Assembly (NCBI GenBank): GCA_038496675.1
Contig: CM076659.1
Coordinates: forward strand, 17,789,897 to 17,853,896
Origin: Rachycentron canadum
Taxonomy: Eukaryota > Chordata > Actinopteri > Carangiformes > Rachycentridae
Length of the DNA: 64,000 nucleotides
Direction: 5' to 3'
Shown here in pieces: positions 54,051 to 64,000 of this stretch. The position numbers and the translations under genes were made by a program. Position 1 is the first letter of the stretch. Every line of letters begins with the position of its first letter. The notes under the pieces are model-generated. The model was not told the origin of the DNA. It did not search any database and saw only the letters and a program-made list of their open reading frames with translations.

Positions 54051-54508
54051 CTCCCGTGTCTCCTCCCACAGCCACAGTGAACGGACCGGACGGGTCAGCG
54101 CCGTGTTTACGCTGAGATGCTCACAACAAAGGACGGAGCACCGAGAGCCTGTCACCGGAGGAAACACCGTCATATCTGGGCTCACGGTGACCGTTTGTAA
54201 CCGTTAACTCCTGGAAGAGGAGCACACACAACACAAAGCCTCTGTTGGCGTCCGGTTTTTACGTCTTAGCTTTATTTATTTATTATTATTAATTTTTTTT
54301 GGTAAACCAGGCTAGAGGGGGAGAAATTAAGACGAAATTCCCGTTTTTTTTTATTATTATTATTTTTTATGTGTGTGTGTGCCGGTGGAGCGTTAGCTAG
54401 CTTGCTAGCCTCAGCAAGTTGGGAAAGACAGGCAGCAGCAGCAGCAGCAGCAGCATAGTCAGCCACACCGAGCAGAGACAATAAGAGGACTTCATCATTT
54501 CTATCGCC
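54050..54508 (+). other. predicted non-coding first exon of a downstream gene
   Basis: This CpG-enriched segment, rarer in AT than its flanks in its first 150 bases, ends at TCGCC|GTGAGTA (donor at 54509), a near-consensus splice donor. It contains a (CAG)7 run and upstream ATGs that do not open a long frame, so it is read as 5'UTR. The 5' end is uncertain. The gene cannot be named: no coding exon with family resemblance is seen before the window ends. In mammals the neighbours of LGALSL include PELI1, AFTPH and SERTAD2, but nothing here decides between these or another gene. Confidence 0.5.
54433..54453. repeat. (CAG)7 trinucleotide repeat
   Basis: Seven uninterrupted CAG units within the predicted 5'UTR exon. 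A reverse-strand frame reads it as poly-Ala, but there is no support for coding. Confidence 0.9.
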
Positions 54509-57235
54509 GTGAGTACATGTCCACAAGACACCTGACTTCACGCAGTAACAGTACTAGTAACACCGGTTATAATATCAGAGGTTTAATTATAACGTCAGTT
54601 GGCTAATTCAACGCTACCCAGTGTGTTCGGTGTTATTTACAGTCACTTGCTTTGTCCGCTGACCTGATAATTTACTGACGCTACTTTACCTCATTTAGTG
54701 AGTAAACACTCAGCAGGTAAGTCATCACAGGGGTTTGACTGTGACTGCTGCAGCAGAACAGCACTGATCTTTGTCAAGTGTCCTGCAACACATACACACA
54801 CATACACATGCACAAGCACCTGCTTTGACTCGGTCTTTGTTTTATCTCAGTGCAATTTAAAATGCTGTGGAAAGATAAGGCTTCTGGTGAGCAGTGACTG
54901 TGTTTGTGCGGAGGCAGAAATGCAGATATTAGTTGACATCACTTCTCCTCTGCATGATGAACTATCACAGTGGGGGATGAGGTGGGGTTGAGTGAGAAAG
55001 GGAACATTGCCTGATAAGGACTAAATGCAAGCACTCTTGCCATTACTAAAGCATGATTGCCAGTTAATGAACCACCCCCCCCTTCCTTTCTTTCACTATG
55101 TCCAGTCTCATTCTGCCTCTGTCTTTCTCACCCCCTTTCTCCTGTCTCGTCAGACTTAACTGGTTGGTAAATGATGATGTGATAAGTTTTGTTGTTGATA
55201 TAGATTGCACTGACTTCCATTCCCCATTTTGGAAATGTCACGTTAAGACAGACATGCATTAACTCCATCTGCTCCAGCAGGATGCCTGGGCCTTATTTCC
55301 ATTGTCTACTTGTCAGTGCGATGATTAATCTGGAAACTGGAATTGTTTTGAAATGTTGTTCAGTGGTAGTGGCTAGTGCATTTTGTTTTTTTCAAAGCGG
55401 TTACCCATTTACGAACCCAATTGGACTGATTTGTACAAGACAAGGGCTTTTTAATGATGAATAGTTTTCTGCTGCAGTTACCAGCAGTAAGTCCAAAATG
55501 CTAATGGTAGCGAAAGGCTGCATTTAATAGTGAAACTTTGCATCGACGAAAATGTTGCATCTGCCTTTTTAGATTTTTTAGAATTTATTATTGTGTTCAT
55601 CTGAACAGGATCAAAACATAAGATTACAGAATGATGCAAAGTTCAGATAACATTAAGTAGAAGCTGTGTGAGTAAAGCGATCTGTTGCAAATCCATCTCT
55701 ATTGGAAAATGATCAATTTCCTGCAATTATACCTATTGAAATGGACTACATTGAATAGTTTGGGTCCTTATCAGATCCAACAGTAACTATAACAGAGCTG
55801 AATGTGGTCCAGAGAGCTATTCAGGAATTAACAGCACTGCCCTGTTATAAGAAAGCTGTTATTATATTTTTGCACAGGCTATTTAAGTCTGCATTCTCAT
55901 GGTCCTATAAATGGCGAAAACTTCTAGTGTGAAGTGCACAATGTTTTCCGTGTAACAGTGGAGCGTTTAAGTGCTACTCATATTGTGCACGTTAATGTTT
56001 GCACATTTGCATTGGGTGTGTTGCCTGCAGGCCTGTGTGCGGATTCTCCAGCACGGTTTAGAGTCTCAATTTCAGGGAGGAAACTGGAGCCGATGGTGTC
56101 AGACGGGAGCGCAGAGAGAGCTCTGATGTCTTAATGGAGGCTCAGTGCTGCCCGTATCCTTAGTAACCTGGTCTATGGGGACACAGATAGGCCCCCCAGT
56201 CTCAGCCTGGGCCGGATGCTTTATCACTACAGTTCAGAAACAAAAAAAAGACATGATCTCCTTTTCATTAATTATTTTAAAAGTTTTTATTTCAATTTAA
56301 TATTTTACATGCTCCTTTATAGGCTCAGCAAAATTTGTCCTCGAGTAGGGCAATGAAACTCATAAAGTATAAAGTACTTTAACAAAATTACAAATGTGCT
56401 TGGCATTAGTCAAATAAATGTGGCCTTTTTGCAGCATTGTTATTGCATTTATACGTCTCTAGGATTGAAAAAGTACTATATAATCCCAAATGTATGCTGC
56501 AGTGGTTGTAATATAGGACTTACTTGGTGTATATTAAATTTATTCTAATAGACACAAGCCTCTAAGATTACTTGTGACTTCTGAAGCCCACTTGTGATAT
56601 AAAGTATGCAGTTTAACAGTTGATAATTGATAACTTCCATTGTTATAGAGCAATTGGAAAATGTGTAGAACTTGGAATCGCTCATTTTAGAAAGTTTAAC
56701 AAAATGTTTTTGACTTAATTTGCTTGTAGAAGAAGTGCCAATTTAGTTGTGTACAACTAATTTTAATAGATTATCATGTTTTATGTCTGTGTGGGTGTTG
56801 AGCTGTTCATCACTTTAGTCACATCACTTAAGTGTGATAAACTTACACAGTGGAAATGGCAGAAAGCAACTTTTTAAAAAAGTTGCATGACACTGTGACA
56901 TGTGTGCATCTAGCAAAGAGTGACCAAGGGCTGCAAAAGCAGTCCAATATGACTAACATATCAAAAAACAGATTGTTGAGGGTCAGTGGGTAAAATTTAG
57001 ATTTTGTAGGAATGAATTAATGTATTTTCTTTGTAGACTGAAGTGTGAACTGTGTGGAAACCTCCTTTAATGGTGTATTTGCTCTATAGAATAGATGAAA
57101 GCTATAACGATCAAGCCAGCAGTTGGTGGTTAACATGTTGTTGCATGAGTATATTTGAGATTCAAGCCAAGTATGTTTGTGTTTTGGGAAGTGTTTGCAT
57201 TTATCTCTCTGTGCGCATGTGCCTGTGCTGTGCAG

Positions 57236-57253
57236 TTTGATCAAGGATGGCCG
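57236..57253 (+). other. weak candidate start-codon micro-exon
   Basis: Acceptor TGTGCTGTGCAG ends at 57235 and is followed by TTTGATCAAGGATGGCCG and donor GTAAGC. The ATG (57247) has a good context (AGGATGG). An 18-base exon is unusual, and no partner exon is visible in the window. Confidence 0.15.
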
Positions 57254-59099
57254 GTAAGCTCGACGGGGATCTGGGGGTGTAATCATCGGCACAGTTGAGC
57301 AGCAGCTTTCCCCCCGCTGTGTGTGAGGAGCTTGGCACCCTCCTCCCGGTCCGGCTTACTCTGTGCTGGGCTGGTAAACAGGCTGAAGTTTGTGGAAGGA
57401 GATTACGTCTGTCATGGAAAGTGGGTCAGACAGTGGGCACGTTTTTATGGCCTTGCTTCTGTGAGGTAGGGACGGGGTGGGGGGTGGAGGGGTTTAAACC
57501 AGCAGCGTTTTTCCATAGCGTTGCTTAAGGAAGCCTTGCTTGGTACAGTCTTCTTACATACTCATACTCTTTGTTGTCAGAGTCATTATCAGTCGATTTC
57601 TCATGTATATATTATAACAGACTTCATCCTGCCAGCAGTGTAGGTGAGATGCTGCTCAGCTGTAGGGCTGTGAGGATCCATAAATTCAGTATGTGGCATA
57701 TTTTGGGTTGGTTTGCCCTGACAACCAAGTTTTACAATCCTGTTAGTGTAAAGATTTGTTCAAACAGAACACGAAGCAAATTATCACCTTGTTTTGTCCG
57801 TGTGAAGTGATAGCTGGACCATTTTTGACCGTCTACCTGGACCATAGCCAGCTAGAAACATATGCACCACTGTGTGTTTGTGTGACTGCTCAACCTCTGA
57901 CTGATCTCAGAACTCACCAGAGCTCTTGTTTTTGAACTCATGAAATATAGGGATAAAATGTCATGTTGCCAATGAGTTGCCATTTAATTATCTGTGTGTT
58001 GACTCATTGAGTCCTGGGTGTTTGAGTCCACTCATGCCTTTATTGACCTCCTGACATTCCTGTTGCTGTGTCTTGTATGAACACTCCTTGATACAGTCTA
58101 ATTATATTAAACATGAGAACTGTCTATCTAAACTCATTTGTTGAGCAAATGCAAATGAGAGGCAAGAGCTTAAAAGCCTGTTTCTATACAAAAAGTCATG
58201 TTATATTCTAACTATAATGCCACAAATAGTATTGTCAAGGTACAGAGTAAATTAATCAGCAGGAAGCATTAACCACCAAGTCCCCTACATTTTCCCTCTG
58301 TTGTCTCCCAGTAAAAACAGAATACTTCCTGCAGGTCACAACACCTCCACATTATCATATAAATTATGTAAACTCAGGTTGTGGATCAGTTTATTGTGAA
58401 CCACATGAATTATTTAAATCTGGTATCCTCACACAAATTTTGTTAATGCACATATAAAAATGGCAACACAAGGCACATGGGCAGAGAAAGTACACTTGCA
58501 CAATAAAGTGCAGATTGCACAATGATGTGAAGTCCTTTCTACGTGTGCCTGCCTTTTTCATCACACCACCTGCCTTAATCTCACTCCTCTAAGGAGACTA
58601 TTATTTACTTCAAGAGCTATTTTAGTACATTTGTTCACAGGGGTGAGTGCAATCATCTGTTTTGTTCCTAAAAAATTAAAAATAAATTTCTTATTTCTCT
58701 CACCCCCTCCTCTCTTCCACCCTTTGCTTTTCTGCCACTGAAAATAACACTAAGCTTTCTCTCCTGCTGCCAATACCTGAGTCAGAAAATGAGGGAGGGA
58801 GAGAGTGAAACATAGTGAAGCTGTTCAGCTCATTTAGAAAAAAGCTGTTAGGGAGGCCACAGTCCTATTTTGGCAATTTTATTATATTAACGGAAAGCCG
58901 ACTAAAATTATGAATAGCTTCCTTATTTATGAATGTTGGTAAAGTACTGGGAAAGTTGTGTTAATTGTGTCACAACAATCTCAAGGATGTGCTGACAGAA
59001 GTAGAGCTGAAACACACTGGGGAAAAAAGCTAAAAGCAGCATTATATAGGAACACTTTCAGACACTGAAAGTTAAGTGAAGATGTAGTGAATAGTTTTT

Positions 59100-59360
59100 A
59101 TTTATCAGTTATCAATTAACTTCACAGTAAGTGCAGTAAATAGAAAAAGATAAATCTAATCAGTATTTGCTGTGACCACACATTGCCTTCAAAAAAGCAC
59201 CACTTCTCTTTGCTCAAGTTTCAAGGTTGGCAGGAAGGTTGTTCCAGCATCTTGGAGAACTAGTCTCTGTGGATTTAGTCCCTCTAAGTATCTTCTATCT
59301 ATTCATGTGATCTCATGATCCAATGTGACTGACTCCATGATTTTGAGACCAGGACTCGGA
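59100..59360 (+). mobile_element. degenerate DNA-transposon fragment
   Basis: TGCTGTGACCACACATTGCC with CTTCAAAA, then GGCAGGAAGGTTGTTCCAGC, CTTGGAGAACTA and CTGTGGATTTAG appear in the order of a common non-autonomous fish element that I recall. It has no coding potential and heavy divergence. Confidence 0.55.
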
Positions 59361-59499
59361 GAGACAAGACCAGAGAGAAAAAAAGAGAATCCTGTTTTTG
59401 CTCATCAGATTTAGAGATTATCAAACCAAACTTTTAGATAGATCTGAAATAATGCATAAATTGATAGGCGGAAATTTAATCTGCAGCCAGTCTGATAAT

Positions 59500-59755
59500 C
59501 AAATGAAAAATTTCTACCATGCGCTGGTCCTTGCCTTCCCGTCAGGAGGGTTAGCTGTTTTTCTCTGTTTTATATCATTGTACATTGAACGTTTTGGGGG
59601 TTTTGTTCAGACAACATAAGACATCAGAAGTCATGATCTGAAGAAATGTAGAAACATTTAGGCATATTCAACCTTTTCTGGCATTTTAGAGACTAAATGA
59701 ATTATGTAATTTAAGATGCTTAGTTAATGGATAATGCAGTTGCAGCCCTACACAT
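59500..59755 (+). repeat. diverged interspersed repeat
   Basis: TTTTTCTCTGTTTTATATCA followed by TTGAACGTTTTGGGGGTTTT, CATTTTAGAGACTAAATGA and GCAGTTGCAGCCCTACA reproduces a well-known teleost repeat order. The open frame at 59398-59619 is this repeat and not a gene. Confidence 0.6.
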
Positions 59756-62069
59756 TTGACACATATATTCTTTTTGCTTACATTTTTAAACACTGCACTA
59801 TATGTGAGTCAGCTGTGAAAATGATGATCACTGATTTTTATAAAAATATATATTGGCATAAAAAGATTAATATAGTGTACCATGGTGTGCTGTTTTTGTC
59901 TCATATTGCATTATTTACAGTGTGCATTCATTGTGATGAAGATGCTGATTAGAAATTGTTCAGCCGCAACAGAAAGATGGGTTCAATCCTACAAATTCGG
60001 GAAATTATATCAGAACTGGACCTCCTGACATTAACTAGTTCTGTAGCAACGTTTCTGGTGAAGTGCTCAAATGTCCTAGATGTAGACAAAAGCTATCAAG
60101 TGATAGACGCTGTTCATTTTATGCCAGTTTGGCACCCGAGAAAGGCTGCTTTCTTCATTTTTCACTTTTGTGTTTTGGGTGTGACCTCCACCAAGACTCA
60201 AACTACAGCCTGTAAGAACCTTAATTTCTCTTTATATCATCACAATACTTCACTTTCAGAAACTGAAAGCCCTGTTGAGGATTTACATTAAGTGTGAACT
60301 AAAGGTTTGTGAGTATATATGTTTGTGTGTTTCTCATGATACCATTTCTGTGGTTTCCTTGCTGTGAAGTGTTTTCATACAGGCAACCACAGCTGAAACA
60401 ACTGGTATTATCTTACACAGTAACACGCACATACACACACACATTTGAAGACACATTTTCATATGTAGACACAAACCTGTAATTATCAACTCCCCTCTGA
60501 TCATGTGTGATTGCCATTTTCTGCTTCACTTTCCAACCATCCTGTGTCAAATGAACTTGTGTGCACATCCTCACACACACACACAAAGTTGGGTGTGCAA
60601 CTTGTTGACCTTTTGGCTTCCCTGGGGAATACTGCTGTTTCTATGAATGCAGAGAAAAGCGGGCAGTAATTGCTGAAAATCCATTAAATAATGAAAGTCT
60701 TAGGGTCCTTGTACTAAATGTAGCAAAAGAGGAAAGTTGTGGAGTTATGAAACACTCAATTCGCGAATGCATTTGATTACATAATATGTGAAACTGTTGT
60801 TTAGAGAAAAGATAAACTTTAAGTCCCACTTATTTCTAGAAACATTGGGTCTGTTTTATTTTAAAGGTTTAGGAGATAGAGCCAGAGGTCTGAAGTGGAA
60901 AGACTGCCAAAACCCAAACTAACCCCACCGAAGCACTAGCAGCTCTAAGCACTACCCTGTCTCATTTGGCTGGACAAGAGGCTAATGATTACAAACTATG
61001 ACCAGGTGCAGCACAGTTAGATCTACACAGAGCATTCCCTCTTACCTCCCCAGAGAAATGCAGCCTTCACCAACACTGAAAGGACCCAAACAGGAATGCA
61101 TGGTGAACGGAGACATGAATCAGCCTTAAGCACACAACTGTTGTTTTATCCTGTAGGCACTGTAATCATGACTTTTATCGTGGATTATGTGGGAACAGAG
61201 TTATATTTTACCACATTTGACATCTCATATGTCCATCTTGACTGTTTTGAACTACAGCTAGAACTACAGCTTGAATGATCAATCAGACCAAAATGATCAA
61301 TCAGACCAAAATCTGAATTAGGAACTTCATCGGCACACTTGTCTACAATCACCTACATTTCTGTGGAACTGATGACACTTGGTGCTATACAGTGAACACC
61401 AACCCAGTTAACCTGTGATGCATTGCTTTAGGCTACAGCTGTCCTTGGCATTCCTTCATCAGTACTGAAAACAATGAGGAAGTTGTGCAATTAAACTTTC
61501 TCACATTACAATCACAGCATTTTGTTCATAATAACAGTGGTTTAACCATATGAGCTATTCTGTCATCTATAATGTAGTGCAAGGTAATTATCTGTAAAGC
61601 ACTATGACAACTAGAAGATAATCACCTAAAAGTTAAAATAATTAATCAAAAAGCAGGAATCAATTATACATGGACTATATTTGTCCATTTCACTTTGACA
61701 TTGACATACAGCTGAAATTCAACAGTGCTTTTTTACCACTCAGAAACATGTGACACCATTCATTTGTCAGACATAAACTAACAAAAGGCTGAAGTGACAG
61801 AAAGCAGAGCAGTTCAGAGACAGAACGTCTACAATGAAGCTGGGGTATACTAATGCATGGTCTGTTTATGCCTGATAAATGACTGTGGACCTCAATAACA
61901 CCTTGCAGTAATGAGGCTTCATTTTGTTCAAATTTCTGAGATGTGTAGTCAAATTAATAACACAACTCATGCACCGATTTCCAGGCGCTGCGTGCTGCTG
62001 TCCGTGCCTCTAAGGTCACATTGTATGCTTTGTACAATCAGTAGATGGTGCTTGGCTCCAGAAGCACTT

Positions 62070-62070
<1 letters not shown>

Positions 62071-62117
<47 letters not shown>
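62071..62117. repeat. (GT)23 microsatellite
   Basis: Forty-seven bases of GT in the probable intron. Confidence 0.95.
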
Positions 62118-62118
<1 letters not shown>

Positions 62119-62829
62119 CTGTACATCAATGTGTATAAAGATGTCCAGGCTGTGTAGAGTACTCCCCGCCTTTCACTGTTTGCATGTGGACATGCACTGC
62201 CACAGGCATCTGTGCCTGTTTGCATATGCCACACAGGCCTCAGTGTGCTTATATGTCTGCGTCTGTGATTGCGTGTCCGAGACCTTGCTTGGCTTTGTGT
62301 CTTGTTTCACGTCCACCAACAGAGCTGTTTGTTGCCTGTGTGCATACACTGGCTTGTGCTCTTCCCTCTGAATCATTGATGATGAGGCTATAATTCAAAC
62401 GCCCTAGCCCTCCTATTTCTTCCCCTACCTTCTGTCATCAACTTAGCCTTCTCCCAGTGCAGCTTACAGGAAAACCAGTTGGCTGTTCTGACAAAGCACA
62501 GACAGCAGATCTGCCCTGGAAACTGAAAAGAGCAGCCGATGGTTACAGAAAGTACAAACCCCCAAACATAGGAACTATTTGTCTCTGTAATTTTTAGGCT
62601 TTTCCAGTTATATCTTAGCATGCAATGAAAAAAAGTCACTCACCTTCTGTTGGTTGCTCAGCCTACCATAACATCCACACATTTATTCACATATTCATAT
62701 GGTTCAGATCTACTAGTATTCCTCTCTTCATCATTTACCCAGACACAGAGTATGTGCTTCTAGACATAAAATTTAATCAAACAATGAAAATATCACGTTC
62801 ACAAAAAATCTTCCTGTGAAAGAAAGCTG

Positions 62830-63000
62830 ATAGAGTGGAAACTGGAAGTTAATTAATCAGTTAGTCAATAAAGAAAAGTTGATTGGTGAACAATATAATA
62901 TTTATCAATAGTAAATTTTTATGCAAAATATCAAATTCACAGGTTGTGGCCTCCCAAATATGAGTATTTTGTAGTTTCTTAGCCTTACAGCCCTAGAAAC
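62830..63000. repeat. diverged interspersed repeat fragment
   Basis: AGTTAATTAATCAGTTAGTC, then CCTCCCAAATATGAGTATTTT and TTACAGCCCTAGA resembles the family at 59500-59755 in a rearranged form. Confidence 0.4.
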
Positions 63001-64000
63001 CTTTAATATACATAAAAATATACATTTGGAAAGAACACTGGTCCTGGCCTTCACCGGAATAGTAATCTTTGATCTACACCATAACAACATCATGTAACAC
63101 AGGACTGTTTTCTGGAAATGTCTGACGAATAGGTTCATCTTAGTGTACAGATGAGGGGCCCTGAAGTAAAATTCATTTCTTCCATTCCTCATACAAAAAT
63201 GGTTTTACTGTTTTAGCCACTATATTAATTTAAGGCAGCCTAAGTTAGATTTTGGGAAGCCTGATTCACATGAATATTGCAAAAGGTCTTCATAGAAAAA
63301 AAAAAAAACTGTCACTGTTTTTAATTATTTCTAAGATGCTTTTTTTAGACAGTATTACGAACAACGAAAAGAGGGAGACATTGGGATAATGGGACACATT
63401 GGTCATGGGGCAGCCTTTCCTTCACAGTGAAATGAGTGTCTGACTTGTTTTCTGGTCTACTGAGTCTCCAGACTCAAAGCAGACACAAGTCCAGTGCCTC
63501 AGGCTCAAACTTAGGACCCTGTTTTTGAGGGAGCATGATCCTGAATTCTGTGGAGATGCCAGTCTCTCAGAGCCTCCAGAGAAACCGGTAGTCTGTTTTG
63601 ATGAGTTAATTTAATTCTCAGCAGGAATTTGGTGCCGAAGGGTCCGACTCCAGTCTCCTTTTAGGAGGAGAGGGTGGAGGTGTGAACGGTGTTGTCGTGC
63701 ACTGTGAAAGTTCTGGTCCTGTGTGCACTTAGCATACTTTTGAAGTTAAAAATGTGTATTTTTCTTACAGGGATCTGTGCCCTGGTTGATGTGTGATGTT
63801 GACGGTTTAAACTGGTCAGAGAGGTGTCAGTTTCAGTTTCAGCAGTCAAGGACATTTACGGGACATCTTCAGATGGGCCAGTTTTGTTAAGGATGAGGTC
63901 CACTAGCTTTTGGTGCCATCTTCACTATGTTCACATCTGCTTTCAACAACACAGCTTGGGTTTACATTCCTCACCGTGTGTCTAATGTCCAAGTCCTTTT

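Larger units (their letters stand above)
54509..64000 (+). other. probable first intron of the downstream gene
   Basis: No convincing coding exon is present in 9.5 kb. The region contains a DNA-transposon fragment (about 59100-59360), repeat fragments (59500-59755, 62830-63000), a short tandem duplication at about 61275-61311 and a (GT)n tract at 62071-62117. One very weak candidate start-codon exon is at 57236-57253. Confidence 0.45.

Noticed and set aside
53586..54185. 199-residue minus-strand open frame
   Set aside because: It crosses the (GT)24 microsatellite, which supplies a His-Thr run, and overlaps the promoter of the plus-strand gene. No domain is recognisable.
56033..56160. Segment after TTGCCTGCAG that looks like a 5'UTR exon
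   Set aside because: There is a possible acceptor but no convincing donor, and only tiny open frames.
59956..60291. 111-residue plus-strand open frame
   Set aside because: No splice context, no conserved motif, and repeat fragments lie nearby. Its length is within what chance allows in 64 kb.
1..64000. CRISPR arrays, operons, tRNA or rRNA genes
   Set aside because: No regularly spaced direct repeats and no tRNA A/B-box pair with a plausible cloverleaf were found. The gene structure is eukaryotic throughout.

Overview
The window is vertebrate nuclear DNA, and the content points to a teleost fish. It has multi-exon genes with GT-AG introns, dense (TG/CA)n microsatellites, and many degenerate copies of interspersed repeats that I recall from teleost genomes. 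It also carries an ABCH-type transporter, a subfamily found in fish and arthropods but absent from mammals. Almost every open frame outside the exons below is chance.

Layout. (1) About 1-10121, minus strand: a complete galectin-related gene, lgalsl, with five coding exons joining in phase to 178 codons. Its stop is at 4860-4862, and the DNA to its left is probably largely 3'UTR. (2) 10122-12926: the GC-rich lgalsl promoter, then intergenic DNA holding a short DNA-transposon remnant (11687-12340) with a nested 334-bp palindrome. (3) 12927-40184, plus strand: an ABC half transporter called here as abch1. Twenty coding exons (13880-40184) join in phase to 722 codons, with one nucleotide-binding domain (NBD) followed by a six-helix ABC-2 membrane domain. 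Three further exon-like blocks (12927-13659) splice in phase onto its first coding exon and could add 100 residues. A TATA-box promoter with a CpG-rich leader (14336-14485) lies inside intron 1 and would give a shorter protein starting at Met30. (4) 40185-53940: 3'UTR and intergenic DNA with repeats only. (5) 53967-54508, plus strand: a promoter with a ZNF143-type motif and a non-coding first exon ending at a strong splice donor. That gene's body lies beyond the window, so 54509-64000 is read as its first intron.

lgalsl and abch1 are divergently transcribed with start codons about 3.8 kb apart (2.8 kb if the upstream exons are real). lgalsl encodes a galectin fold lacking key sugar-binding residues; abch1 encodes a membrane ATPase whose fish substrate is unknown. 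Nothing in the sequence ties them into one pathway. The points most worth following are the abch1 5' architecture, a perfect 32-bp inverted repeat in an lgalsl intron, and the nested palindromic transposon.
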